Shown: positions 7,457 to 15,775 of the stretch, one piece after another
Numbering within the stretch: position 1 is the stretch's first letter
Layout: each line of letters opens with the position of its first letter
From: a bacterium
Lineage (GTDB): Bacteria; Latescibacterota; UBA2968; UBA8231
Direction: 5' to 3'
Length of the DNA stretch: 19,824 bases
NCBI GenBank assembly: GCA_027593305.1
Contig: JAQCJA010000025.1
Span: forward strand, 1-19,824
Translations under genes and position numbers: made by a program
The notes under the pieces: model-generated
The model's input: only the letters and a program-made list of their open reading frames with translations
What the model was told of the DNA's origin: nothing
The model's database searches: none

Positions 7457-8005
7457 TCAGCCCTCAGCTGGCGGCTCCCCGTCTGTTCCTGCCGTTGCTG
7501 TCGATTCCGCTGCCGCGGCGGTGGTAGTGTCCTGTGCGGCGCCGGTCGTTGTATCCGGTTTGTCGAGGGTGGTGGGGTCGATCGTCAGGCGCAGGTCTAT
7601 CGTGACCCGCGTTGTGTCACCCGTGACGACGGTGATGTCGCCGCGCTCTCCTGCAAGGATGAGCCGCCCCGTCAGATCGTATCCTTCAATGGTCAAAGTC
7701 CGGCCGGACCCCGGCGAGATGGCGCCAATGGTCAACGTCGCGGGCCCCAATGGACTGGGGTAGTCAAGAGACTTGATGATGGTCGGGACATCGGGTCCCG
7801 AGAGGCGTGCCACAAGGCTGTCAACGATCGTCGCCAGGGCTTTCGGCAGCGGTACGACAAGGGACAGGCTCGCGCCATCGGCGCCCGCTATGACGCCGGG
7901 CTCGACTGCGGGCTCACCCGCCGGGTCGACAGGGTTGTCACGGTCGAGGGAATGGCACCCGAGCACACAACTGAAGGCCAGCAGGAAGCAGGTTGATCGT
8001 CTCAT
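7457..8005 (-). CDS. lipoprotein with DNPVDP segment
   Basis: The product is about 182 residues from the ATG at 8005; a GTG one codon upstream is an alternative. A signal peptide ends in the lipobox VLGC (C17), followed directly by SLDRDNPVDP. I recognise this C-x(4-8)-DNPxDP pattern from many lipoproteins of FCB-group bacteria. Residues 45-150 are beta-rich with LTIEGYDLTGRLILAGERGDITV and a TTRVTIDL strand, resembling a small Ig-like or transthyretin-like domain. The tail is low-complexity, rich in Thr, Ala, Asp and Glu. The function is unknown and it is probably periplasmic or on the outer membrane. It is first in a run with the SAM hydrolase and GlmM-type genes and diverges from another lipoprotein gene across 143 bases. 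Confidence 0.75.
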   Translation of the reverse strand: MRRSTCFLLAFSCVLGCHSLDRDNPVDPAGEPAVEPGVIAGADGASLSLVVPLPKALATIVDSLVARLSGPDVPTIIKSLDYPSPLGPATLTIGAISPGSGRTLTIEGYDLTGRLILAGERGDITVVTGDTTRVTIDLRLTIDPTTLDKPDTTTGAAQDTTTAAAAESTATAGTDGEPPAEG

Positions 8006-8067
8006 CACGGCTGCAATGTAACAGACGTGGCCGTATCATTCCACCGCAGCAGGAGCACAGGGGTTTC

Positions 8068-8095
8068 TTGACAGGGTTGTTGCGCGGCGTACCGT
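8068..8095 (+). promoter_or_regulatory. probable sigma-70 type promoter for the FnIII/NHL lipoprotein gene
   Basis: A perfect TTGACA (8068-8073) is followed after 16 bases by TACCGT (8090-8095), in the gap between divergent lipoprotein genes. The predicted start near 8102 would give a leader of about 47 bases to the ATG at 8149. The -10 is weak (3 of 6) and the spacer is one base short. Confidence 0.45.
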
Positions 8096-8148
8096 AGCGG
8101 CTCTGCTGGTTCCTGGTGACTCCCGGCCACTTTCCCGATCGCAGGCTG

Positions 8149-9453
8149 ATGACGCGCGCATTCCAGAAGTTCTGCTGTGCCCTCACCATCCTGGGCCTGA
8201 CTGCATGTCTGCCTTTCGGCTCCCGTTCGCCCCATCGCGACGGGCCACCGTCGCTGCGGGTCGATTTTGACAGTGCCACAGCATCGGCTCGTCTCACCTG
8301 GGAACGGCCACCACTGAAGGGGTTCGTTCGCTACGAAGTCGAGCGCATTCAGAATACCGAATACCAGGTCGTCGGGCGCCTGGCCGACGGCCTGGACACA
8401 ACATGGGTAGACGATGGTCTGCTGGGCAACCGGGCCTACCGGTATCGCGTTTCCTCTGTCTTCGCCGAAGGCGACGAAGGCAAGGAACAACGCCTGCCGA
8501 GCACGGTGGTCGAGGGTGGTATCCATCGCTTCGTTGACGAATGGCAAGTCTCGGCGGGGTTGCTGCCGACGCGAGTCGTGTTCGATCTCAACGGTGTGCT
8601 GCATGTGCTGGGAGCTGGCGGCGGTTGGGTAGAGCGGTATGACCGTGGTGGCAATCCCATGAAACGCTGGCGCTTCACTGAGGCGACGAATGCCTGTCTG
8701 GAGACGGCGACCCTCGATGGTCCGTCGGCGGCCTTCGACGGCGCCGGCAACCTGCATGTGGTCTATAACACGTATACCCCGGGTCAGCCGCCTCAGGCTC
8801 AGTGGGCCAAAATCGATGCCGGGGGTCAGATGCTGTGGACTCGTCCCTTGCAGACGGTTTTTGTCCGCCATATCGCCATTGATGACAACCGTGTGTTCAT
8901 CGAGAGCATCAGCCATCTGCAGGAGTTTGACACCGATGGCGTCATATCCGAGCACTATCAGGTGCCGCCGCTGATGGTATCGAGTATCGGCTTCTGGCGC
9001 GGTTCCTTCGCCGCCCTCGTTGAGCCGCTGGGCTTCGACACCGCCGGCTGGCAGGCGCCGAGGCTCGTCGTCTATGCTTCTGTTGATCGCAGTGGCGTCA
9101 ACCGGGTCTTCGGGCGCGATCCTCTGTCATCGACTGACCGTGGCGCCGGCCTGCTGAAACGACCCACGGACTTTGCTGCGGAGCCGAAGGGTGATCGCGC
9201 GTTTGTCGTCAATGCCGGTCATGATCGCATCGAGGTCTTCCGCGAGGGTCGTTATCTTACCCGCTGGGGTGGCACCATCGGCAATGGACCCGCCGAATTC
9301 CGCTTCCGCGGCAAGGCATCGGTGCTGGGTGATCTGGGTGGCTCAGCGCCGGTGACCAAGGAGGTCGTCGCCGGGGGCATCGCCCGCGACCATGACGGCT
9401 TCGTCTACGTTGCCGACACCTTCAACGGACGGATTCAGAAGTTCGCCCCGTGA
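8149..9453 (+). CDS. lipoprotein with fibronectin type III domain and NHL-like repeats
   Basis: The product is 434 residues from the ATG at 8149. An upstream in-frame GTG (8116) would place 11 polar residues before the signal sequence, so it is less likely. The signal peptide ends in the lipobox LTAC (C20). Residues about 32-120 look like a fibronectin type III domain: LRVDFDSATASARLTWERP, then VRYEVERI and RAYRYRVSSVFAEG. The rest resembles a beta-propeller, with repeats such as FDLNGVLHVLG, FDGAGNLHVVYN and the clear NHL-type ending DHDGFVYVADTFNGRIQKF. It is probably a surface or periplasmic protein for binding or scaffolding; no catalytic motif is visible. Its stop overlaps the GTG start of the TPR gene (GTGA), so the two are likely made together. 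Confidence 0.75.
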   Translation: MTRAFQKFCCALTILGLTACLPFGSRSPHRDGPPSLRVDFDSATASARLTWERPPLKGFVRYEVERIQNTEYQVVGRLADGLDTTWVDDGLLGNRAYRYRVSSVFAEGDEGKEQRLPSTVVEGGIHRFVDEWQVSAGLLPTRVVFDLNGVLHVLGAGGGWVERYDRGGNPMKRWRFTEATNACLETATLDGPSAAFDGAGNLHVVYNTYTPGQPPQAQWAKIDAGGQMLWTRPLQTVFVRHIAIDDNRVFIESISHLQEFDTDGVISEHYQVPPLMVSSIGFWRGSFAALVEPLGFDTAGWQAPRLVVYASVDRSGVNRVFGRDPLSSTDRGAGLLKRPTDFAAEPKGDRAFVVNAGHDRIEVFREGRYLTRWGGTIGNGPAEFRFRGKASVLGDLGGSAPVTKEVVAGGIARDHDGFVYVADTFNGRIQKFAP

Positions 9454-10373
9454 TACGACATGTCTTCTGCGTCGTGCTGCTGTTGTTGGCTTTACCGGCG
9501 ATGGCCAAAGAGCGCTACAACTTCTGGGCCAAGGAGAAGATTCGCTACCACGACACGCGGGTGAAAAACGATCCCTACAATCCGCAGTTGCGTGTCCTGC
9601 TGGCCAATGCGTACTACGGTGACGGCAGCTACTACGAAGCAGCCGTACAACTTGAAAAGGCCCTTGAGTTGCAGGCCGACTACGCCGAAGCCCACTGCAA
9701 CCTCGGCATCGTCCGGCAGGCTCAGTCCATGGTCGTTGATGCTGAGAACCACTATCGAGAGGCCCTGCGGCTGGACTCGACGCTGGTCGATGCCATGGCC
9801 GGCCTTGGCACCATGATGTGCGCCAGTGGTCGCCAGGCGGAAGGCATCGAGTTTCTTGAGAGTACGCTGCTACGCGATGCCCAGAGGGATGATGCCCGGT
9901 TCAATCTTGGCGTCGCGTACCACAAAGTCGGCGACTTCCGTCGGGCAACCGATCACCTGTCGCAGTTGTTCCAACGCTACCCCGGTTACCCCGGCCTTGC
10001 ACATGCTCTGTCACAGGCGTGTTTCGCGCGGGGTCTGACGTTGCTGCAGGCAGAACTGCCTGACGAAGCCCTCGATTTCTTTCTGCAATCGAAGCAACTG
10101 CAGCCATATGCTGCCGATGTCCACTACGCCGAAGGTCTCGCACACCTGCGTCTGCAGAATCTGCCAGCCGCCGAAGCGGCCTTCACTGAGGCTGTTGCTC
10201 TGGACGAATACCACGTCCCGGCGCTACACAATCTCGCGCAGGTACTGGATATGCAGGGCCGCCTGGATGATGCGGTACCCTATTTCCTGCGTGTGGCTCG
10301 ATTGACGCCACATCTGGACACGATCGAGGCAGCCCGCAACGCCACGTATGACGAGAAGATCCTGCTGCATTGA
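9450..10373 (+). CDS. exported TPR-repeat protein
   Basis: The product is 307 residues from a GTG that overlaps the upstream stop. Residues 1-19 form a signal peptide ending ALPAMA, before KERYNFW. The remainder is built of tetratricopeptide repeats, about seven by eye. Examples are QLRVLLANAYYGDGSYYEAAVQ, AEAHCNLGIVRQAQSMVVDA, DARFNLGVAYHKVGDFRRAT and HVPALHNLAQVLDMQGRLDDA. TPR arrays hold protein complexes together, and here the protein probably works in the periplasm, perhaps with the propeller lipoprotein encoded just before it. No enzymatic domain is seen. Confidence 0.85.
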   Translation: MIRHVFCVVLLLLALPAMAKERYNFWAKEKIRYHDTRVKNDPYNPQLRVLLANAYYGDGSYYEAAVQLEKALELQADYAEAHCNLGIVRQAQSMVVDAENHYREALRLDSTLVDAMAGLGTMMCASGRQAEGIEFLESTLLRDAQRDDARFNLGVAYHKVGDFRRATDHLSQLFQRYPGYPGLAHALSQACFARGLTLLQAELPDEALDFFLQSKQLQPYAADVHYAEGLAHLRLQNLPAAEAAFTEAVALDEYHVPALHNLAQVLDMQGRLDDAVPYFLRVARLTPHLDTIEAARNATYDEKILLH

Positions 10374-10431
10374 CGGGTCTGCAGATACTGCTCCAAGTGA
10401 CTGTGCCACAACAGAGTGAGTCCGGGCTCCG

Positions 10432-10460
10432 TTGACATTGGTCGAGCCGGTGTGTAGCTT
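10432..10460 (+). promoter_or_regulatory. probable sigma-70 type promoter for infA-lysS
   Basis: TTGACA (10432-10437), a 17-base spacer and TAGCTT (10455-10460) lie 38 bases before the infA ATG. The -35 is perfect, the spacing ideal and the -10 weak (3 of 6). The same TAGCTT -10 is seen before the GNAT gene. Confidence 0.55.
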
Positions 10461-10498
10461 CCCAGATTGCAGTGCAACCGCTTTCTGAAAGAGAGTGT

Positions 10499-10717
10499 AT
10501 GGCCAAAGAAGAGGCAATTGAGGTCCAGGCGACGGTCAAGGAGGCCTTGCCAAACGGCTTTTTCAAGGTGGAGATGGAGAACGGCCACGAGATCCTGGCG
10601 CACATTTCCGGGAAGATGCGCAAGTATTACATCCGCGTACTGCCCGGCGACCAGGTCACCTGCGCCCTGTCCCCCTATGATTTGACCCGAGGTCGAATCA
10701 CCTTCCGCAACAGGTAG
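10499..10717 (+). CDS. infA: Translation initiation factor IF-1
   Basis: The product is 72 residues, the normal length, and nearly the whole chain is recognisable: MAKEEAIEV, EALPNGFFKVEMENGHEILA, HISGKMRKYYIRVLPGD and SPYDLTRGRITFR. IF-1 is a single S1-type OB fold that binds the A site of the 30S subunit during initiation. The frame is open 27 bases further upstream, but the universal MAKE start and a GAGAG purine run just before it fix the ATG at 10499. The gene is directly followed, after 61 bases, by lysyl-tRNA synthetase, giving a small translation cluster. It is away from the ribosomal protein operon where infA often sits. Confidence 0.97.
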   Translation: MAKEEAIEVQATVKEALPNGFFKVEMENGHEILAHISGKMRKYYIRVLPGDQVTCALSPYDLTRGRITFRNR

Positions 10718-10778
10718 CCCCGCCTCACCAGAGCCGACGACCCACGGCTCGCCTTCTCACCTCACGATCCGAAAGACG

Positions 10779-12341
10779 ATGGCAACGCCCAACGCCTGGC
10801 CGTTCGTCGAAGCCGAGCAGATCCGCAAACTGCGCTCGCCCTCGACGGCGCGGTCTGTTCTATTCCAGACCGGATACGGCCCGAGCGGCCTGCCCCATAT
10901 CGGCACCTTTGCTGAGGTGGCGCGTACGACCTTCGTGCAGCGCGCCTTTGAAACGGCGACGGGATTGCCCACGCGCCTGCAAGCGTATTCCGATGACATG
11001 GATGGCCTGCGCAAGGTGCCGCTCAACATACCCAACGGCGATGCCATCGAGACACATCTCGGCAAGCCGCTGCATGCGATTCCTGATCCCTTTGGCTGCT
11101 GCGAGAGCTTCTCGGGCCATAACAATGCGAAGCTGCGCGAGTTTCTCGATGCCTACGGCTTCACCTACGAGTTCAAGTCCTCCACCCAGGCCTATCGCAA
11201 CGGTGAGTTGGACGAGGGTCTGTCGCTGCTGTTGAGCAAGGTGGATGACGTTCTCAACGTGATCCTGCCGACCCTGCGGGAAGAGAACCGGGAGGGGTGG
11301 TCCCCCTTCTTTCCGATCTGCACAGCCTGTGGTTCGATCAACGCCACACGCGTGACGGCCTACCACCCGGAGCGCGACAGCGTGTCGTACGTGTGTGATC
11401 GTCAGGAAAAGGGCTACAGCGGCTGCGGCGCTGCTGGCGAGGTCTCCGTTCTCGGCGGCAATGCCAAGGTCGGCTGGAAGGTCGATTGGGCCCTGCGCTG
11501 GTGGGTCTATGACGTCGACTATGAGATGTCAGGCAAGGACCTGATTGACTCCGTCAAGCTTTCCAGCCGCCTCGTACGGGTCCTGGGTAAGCAGCCGCCC
11601 GCTGTGTTGACCTATGAACTGTTTCTCGACGAAGAGGGTCGCAAGATCTCGAAGAGCATCGGCAAGGGCCTCAGCGTCGATCACTGGGTCGATTTCGCCC
11701 CGATCGAGTCGCTGTTGTTCTACCTCTATCAGAACCCGAAGCGGGCCAAGCGACTCTACTGGGATGTGGTGCCCAAGGCGGTGGACGACTATCTCGAAGC
11801 GTTGCGCTGTTGGCCGGATGTGCCTGTCGAGGAACGGTCCTCTCACCCCCTGTGGCATGTTTTTGGTGGCGGCCAGAACGTGCCGGAGTACGGGGCCAGC
11901 GTCGATTTCAGTGTCGTGACGAATCTGATCGCTGCTCTTGGTTCGGATAACGAAGAGTTGCTGATGGAATACCTGCGGCGGTACGATGCCCGCACCGAAC
12001 AATACCCCGACGTGCTGCAGTCTCTTGTGCACAAGGGCTTGACCTACTACCGCGAGCAGGTGTTGCCTGGCAAACTGTACCGCGAGCCAAATGCCGACGA
12101 ACGGGCCCTGCTGAATCGTCTCCATGAGGCGCTTGCCGCCAGTGATGAAACCGAGGAGTCCGTCGTGCAATCGATTCCCTTCGATGTGGCACGCGAAGCC
12201 GGTGTCGAACCGAAGGATCTGTTTCGCAGTTTCTACGAGGTCGTTCTGGGGCAGGAGCGGGGCCCTCGCTTCGGCAGCTTCGTCACGCTCGTCGGCAAGG
12301 AGAAGGTTCTCGAAATGCTGCAGGACAAAGCCATTAACTGA
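10779..12341 (+). CDS. lysS: Lysyl-tRNA synthetase, class I
   Basis: The product is 520 residues. It has the class I signatures GPSGLPHIGTF (HIGH equivalent, about residues 31-41) and KISKSIGKG (KMSKS equivalent), in the arrangement of the archaeal-type LysRS. The middle part contains CTACGSINATRVTAYHP and YVCDRQEKGYSGCGAAGE, a cysteine-bearing insertion known from this family. The C-terminal third is helical, fitting the anticodon-binding domain. The enzyme charges tRNA-Lys with lysine. Most bacteria use the unrelated class II enzyme; the class I form is found in archaea, alphaproteobacteria, spirochaetes and scattered other lineages. The ATG at 10779 is preceded by a weak GAAAGA. It is likely cotranscribed with infA. 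Confidence 0.95.
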   Translation: MATPNAWPFVEAEQIRKLRSPSTARSVLFQTGYGPSGLPHIGTFAEVARTTFVQRAFETATGLPTRLQAYSDDMDGLRKVPLNIPNGDAIETHLGKPLHAIPDPFGCCESFSGHNNAKLREFLDAYGFTYEFKSSTQAYRNGELDEGLSLLLSKVDDVLNVILPTLREENREGWSPFFPICTACGSINATRVTAYHPERDSVSYVCDRQEKGYSGCGAAGEVSVLGGNAKVGWKVDWALRWWVYDVDYEMSGKDLIDSVKLSSRLVRVLGKQPPAVLTYELFLDEEGRKISKSIGKGLSVDHWVDFAPIESLLFYLYQNPKRAKRLYWDVVPKAVDDYLEALRCWPDVPVEERSSHPLWHVFGGGQNVPEYGASVDFSVVTNLIAALGSDNEELLMEYLRRYDARTEQYPDVLQSLVHKGLTYYREQVLPGKLYREPNADERALLNRLHEALAASDETEESVVQSIPFDVAREAGVEPKDLFRSFYEVVLGQERGPRFGSFVTLVGKEKVLEMLQDKAIN

Positions 12342-12378
12342 GGCGTCGTCAACGACCTGGCCAACGATATGTCTGGGC

Positions 12379-12681
12379 CTACGCCGGGAGTTTGATATCC
12401 GGTTCGTCAGGATCCGGTCGATACAACAGAACTGTGCGACCCAGGATTTGAACCAGATGTGATTCGGTCGCTGTCGCCAGTTGTTGCGCCCCCTCTTTGC
12501 GGTCGACGTCCCAGGAGCGTTCGAGGCGCGCCTTGATGAGTTCAGAGCCGTTGTAGGCATCTGCAACCGAGCGAACCACTGCGGGCGTGACACCGGCTTT
12601 GCCGACGGATACCGTCGGTTTCAGGTCGTACCCCAGGGCGCGCAGATGGCGGCGCTGTTTTCCGGTCAAGCTCTCGGACAT
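12379..12681 (-). CDS. yhbY: YhbY-type RNA-binding protein (CRM domain)
   Basis: The product is 100 residues from the ATG at 12681, the usual size. The CRM/YhbY domain is clear: LTGKQRRHLRALGYDLKPTV, SVGKAGVTPAVV (with the GxxG-type loop), a run ending LIKARLE and LVQILGRTVLLYRP. In E. coli, YhbY associates with pre-50S ribosomal particles. The start is chosen because MSESLTGKQRR is the usual N-terminus and GAGAAG lies 3 bases before it; the frame stays open 45 bases further but would then overlap fxsA. It follows fxsA by 7 bases, so the two form one transcript. It converges with lysS across 37 bases in which I see no clear terminator. Confidence 0.92.
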   Translation of the reverse strand: MSESLTGKQRRHLRALGYDLKPTVSVGKAGVTPAVVRSVADAYNGSELIKARLERSWDVDRKEGAQQLATATESHLVQILGRTVLLYRPDPDEPDIKLPA

Positions 12682-12688
12682 GGACTTC

Positions 12689-13096
12689 TCAATCGACGGA
12701 ATAGTGCACGTGGACGGCTCCACCACGCTTGTCCGGCATGCGGCCCTGCACCTGCCTTTTGACGAGAGTCTTGAGCAGGTGCCGGGTGCCAGGAATCAGA
12801 GCGAAGAAGCCCAGAATATCGGTAAGGAAGCCCGGCGTCAGCAGCAACAGGCCCCCCGCCAGGATGATGACGCCATCGAAGATCTCTTCCCCGGGAAACT
12901 GCGCCGCGCGCAGGGCATCCTGCAGGCGGCGTAGTGCTTGCAGGCCCTGCGCGCGGGCCAACCAGGCGCCCAAGGCACCTGTCAGCAGAACAATGGCAAT
13001 GGTCGGGGCCACGCCGATTCGGCTGCCCGCCTCGACGAGCAGGGCCAGTTCGACGACGGGAATCAGTGTGAAGAGCAGGAACAGTCGCAATAGCAT
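12689..13096 (-). CDS. fxsA: FxsA family cytoplasmic membrane protein
   Basis: The product is 135 residues from the ATG at 13096. It starts with a membrane helix LRLFLLFTLIPVVELALLVEAG, whose PxxE motif is diagnostic for FxsA. A second helix follows (IAIVLLTGALGAWLARAQG), then FDGVIILAGGLLLLTPGFLTDILGFFALIP, another hallmark stretch. In E. coli, FxsA (YjeF region) relieves F-exclusion of phage T7; the general function is unclear. A GTG at 13105 would add three residues. However, the best promoter upstream predicts transcription to start near 13100, so only the ATG would lie in the transcript, with almost no leader. It is followed by yhbY after 7 bases. Confidence 0.9.
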   Translation of the reverse strand: MLLRLFLLFTLIPVVELALLVEAGSRIGVAPTIAIVLLTGALGAWLARAQGLQALRRLQDALRAAQFPGEEIFDGVIILAGGLLLLTPGFLTDILGFFALIPGTRHLLKTLVKRQVQGRMPDKRGGAVHVHYSVD

Positions 13097-13106
13097 CGTA
13101 CCCACA

Positions 13107-13135
13107 AGTATACCCGTGAGGCAGGTCCCGGTCGA
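13107..13135 (-). promoter_or_regulatory. probable promoter for fxsA-yhbY
   Basis: On the minus strand TCGACC (13135-13130), a 17-base spacer and TATACT (13112-13107) give matches of 4 and 5 out of 6 to the sigma-70 consensus. The predicted transcription start, near 13100, lies only a few bases before the ATG at 13096, which hints at a leaderless or nearly leaderless message. Confidence 0.45.
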
Positions 13136-13161
13136 GGCATGGGGATTGCGGTGGGGCCGCC

Positions 13162-15687
13162 ATGCCCCTGCAAACTTACCACCGTCGTCGGCCGGCTCTG
13201 ACGATGGCTCTGGCTCTGGGTGTCGGCATCCTGATCGACGACCTCCTCACAGTTCCCTTGTGGGTGTGGTGTGTCGGTGCCGGTTGCCCCTGGGTGCTCG
13301 CGGCGGCGGGACGCACCTGGATCTCCCCACGACTGTTGACGGCCTGTCTGCTGTTGGCGGTCGTCGGTGTTGGTGGCCTGCGTTACCACCAGAATACACG
13401 ACTGACACCACCACACCACGTTCTGCATGCTGCAGACTCCGGCGAGCGAGGCCTGTTGACAGGCTGTGTCGATGGTGAGCCGGAGTTGCGTGGGGAAGAT
13501 GAGGGTCGCCGTCTGCATCTGCTTCTGCGCGCCGAGTCCTGGAGCCCCGAAACCGATCGGGCAGAGGCCCCGGTGCGCCCCCTCACGGGATTGGTGTCGG
13601 TCACATTGCGGTCGCCACAGTTGCTTGACGGGGCCGATCGACTGCAGTTGCGGTGCCGACTGATCCGACCGCAACCGGCGCGCAATCCGGGAGCCTTCGA
13701 TCATCGGCGGTTTCTGGCGTTGCAGGGCATTCACGCGACGGCCAGCGTCGCCCCTGGTGATGTCATCGCCGTTGAGCATCTGCCGAACACATTCTGGCGG
13801 CAGAGGGTCATGGACCCCCTGCGTCACCATGCCCTTCGACTGCTGACGGCGCACCTGTCGGGAGCGCCGGCGGGGCTCCTGCGCGGCCTGCTGCTCGGGG
13901 ACGGCTTCGCCATACCTGAAGATGTTGCCGAACGGTTTCGCCTGACCGGGCTGGCTCATGCACTCGTCATCAGCGGTCTGCATGTCGGTCTCGTGGCTCT
14001 GTTCTTCTTTACCGCTTTCCGTCTCCTGCGTCTGCCGCCGGCGCCCGCTCATATACTGACAACGGTCGTTCTCGTGTTGTATGCGTTGGTCACCGGCCTG
14101 CATGCACCGGTCGTACGCGCCACGGTGATGGCGGCTGTTGTTATGGTGGGGCGAGCCCTGGGGCGTCGGGGGGATGTCTACAACTGCCTCGGGCTGGCAG
14201 CGCTGGTCATACTGTTCCTGTCGCCCAGCAGCCTGCTGACGTTGTCCTTTCAGCTGTCCTTTTGCGCCACCCTCGCCATTGTCGCGCTGTACGGTCCCTT
14301 GCGCCAATGCCTGCCTCGGCGCTGGGTTGATGAGGAGCATTTCCTTGGGCGATGGATCGTGGCGCCTGCGTGCGTGTCGCTTGCGGCCCAACTGGGAACG
14401 GGGCCCCTCATCGCCTGGCACTTCCAGCAGTTCGCGCCGATCTCCCTGCTGGCCAACCTCGTCGTTGTGCCTCTTCTGGCGCTGTCCGTCGCACTCGGGT
14501 TGCTGACGATTCTCGCAGGCGCGATCTGGGCATCTGCAGCGGTGCCCTTTGCCGCGGCAAACTATCTGGCATTGCAGGCCCTGCTGGCGGCGGTGGAACT
14601 GTTTGCCCGCGTGCCACCATGGTCCACGCCCAAACCGGATGCGTTGTTCCTCGTCTGTACCGGCGTCGCTGCTCTGTTGGCTGCTCTGGCACCGCGCCGA
14701 CGCTGGGCGCGAGCTGCCCTGCTGCTGCTGGTGTTGGCATGGACCAACCTCTGGCTCTGGCAGCGCCTGCTCCTGCCGCGACAACTGGAGGTGGTCTTTC
14801 TCGACTTGGATCAAGGGGACGGTGTGTTTCTGCAACTGCCCAATGGTGGCACGATGATCATCGATGCCGGCATCCGCAGTCAGCGTTTCGACATGGGTGA
14901 GCGGGTTGTGGTGCCCTTCCTGCGTCATCGGGGCGTGCGGCGCGTCGACGTGGTTGTTGCCTCACACCCCCACGCGGATCACATCGGTGGCCTGGTGCAT
15001 CTGCTGGAGCAGGTCGAGGTGGGCCACTACATCGACAGTGGGCAGCAGTACGACAGCTGGACGTCCCGACGCATCCATGAACTGATCCGGCAGAAGGGAA
15101 TCGTCTACCATCGCGTCGCCGCCGGGGACAGTCTCGCGGGCCTGGGAGGCGTCGGTGGACTGGTGCTCCACCCGACGACGGCTTTTGTCGCTGCCGATGG
15201 TGCGTCTTTACTGGGAGTGAACAATGGCTCCCTTGCGCTGCGCCTGGACTATGCCGGGACCCACATTCTGTTCACCGGGGACATCGAGCAGGAGACGGAA
15301 CCGGCCATGCTCGCCTGGGGCGCCAGGTTGCGCGCCGATGTGTTGAAGGCCGCGCATCATGGATCGCGCACGTCCTCGGGGGAGAGGTTCCTGCGTGCCG
15401 TCGACGCCGATCTGGCCATCCTTTCGGTGGGGGCCTACAACAAATTCGGTCATCCCGCCGCAGAAGTGCTTGCGCGGCTCAGCGACCTGGGGGCTCAAGT
15501 CTATCGCACCGATGCCTGTGGGGCCGTATCCCTGCAGATCGAGGCGGACGGTTCACGGCGTGTCCAACCCATGATCCGGCAGCAGACCCGTGAGCGACCG
15601 TCGAGCGCTGCCAGGCAGGGGCGCCGATGCCCCGGACCTGGCTGCGCCGACGGGCAAGACGTGCAACTACCGGATGTGGGTCCGTGA
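13162..15687 (+). CDS. comEC: ComEC/Rec2 DNA internalisation protein
   Basis: The product is 841 residues with the full three-part architecture. The N-terminal membrane helices and DUF4131-like region (about 1-215) are followed by the competence channel domain (about 225-510), with LLRGLLLGDG, GLAHALVISGLHVGLVALFF and HAPVVRATVMA. The C-terminal part is a metallo-beta-lactamase domain (from about 540) with DQGDGVFLQLPNGGTMIIDAG, HPHADH (602-607), LFTGDIEQETE and KAAHHGSRTS. ComEC carries single-stranded DNA across the inner membrane during natural transformation. Its beta-lactamase domain is thought to degrade the other strand, and the metal ligands are all present here. The ATG at 13162 has a GTGGGG stretch 5 bases upstream. 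It diverges from fxsA-yhbY, and no other competence gene is in view. The last 30 or so residues are low-complexity. Confidence 0.95.
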   Translation: MPLQTYHRRRPALTMALALGVGILIDDLLTVPLWVWCVGAGCPWVLAAAGRTWISPRLLTACLLLAVVGVGGLRYHQNTRLTPPHHVLHAADSGERGLLTGCVDGEPELRGEDEGRRLHLLLRAESWSPETDRAEAPVRPLTGLVSVTLRSPQLLDGADRLQLRCRLIRPQPARNPGAFDHRRFLALQGIHATASVAPGDVIAVEHLPNTFWRQRVMDPLRHHALRLLTAHLSGAPAGLLRGLLLGDGFAIPEDVAERFRLTGLAHALVISGLHVGLVALFFFTAFRLLRLPPAPAHILTTVVLVLYALVTGLHAPVVRATVMAAVVMVGRALGRRGDVYNCLGLAALVILFLSPSSLLTLSFQLSFCATLAIVALYGPLRQCLPRRWVDEEHFLGRWIVAPACVSLAAQLGTGPLIAWHFQQFAPISLLANLVVVPLLALSVALGLLTILAGAIWASAAVPFAAANYLALQALLAAVELFARVPPWSTPKPDALFLVCTGVAALLAALAPRRRWARAALLLLVLAWTNLWLWQRLLLPRQLEVVFLDLDQGDGVFLQLPNGGTMIIDAGIRSQRFDMGERVVVPFLRHRGVRRVDVVVASHPHADHIGGLVHLLEQVEVGHYIDSGQQYDSWTSRRIHELIRQKGIVYHRVAAGDSLAGLGGVGGLVLHPTTAFVAADGASLLGVNNGSLALRLDYAGTHILFTGDIEQETEPAMLAWGARLRADVLKAAHHGSRTSSGERFLRAVDADLAILSVGAYNKFGHPAAEVLARLSDLGAQVYRTDACGAVSLQIEADGSRRVQPMIRQQTRERPSSAARQGRRCPGPGCADGQDVQLPDVGP

Positions 15688-15775
15688 GGCTGTTTGGAAG
15701 ACATCGGGGTGTTGCCGGGGGCCCGTCATCCAGATGGTGGACGAAGCGCAACAAGGCCCGCGCGATTCTCCCAGG

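Noticed and set aside
8005..8955. 316-codon open frame on the minus strand
   Set aside because: It is antisense to the FnIII/NHL lipoprotein gene, whose lipobox and domains are convincing.
12342..12378. short inverted repeat GTCGT/ACGAC between lysS and yhbY
   Set aside because: The 5-base stem with a 2-base loop and no T run is too weak to call a terminator.
11529..12593. 354-codon open frame on the minus strand
   Set aside because: It is antisense to the lysyl-tRNA synthetase gene, which is unmistakable.
13063..14928. 621-codon open frame on the minus strand
   Set aside because: It is antisense to comEC and has an abnormal Gln/Arg/His-rich composition with no domain.
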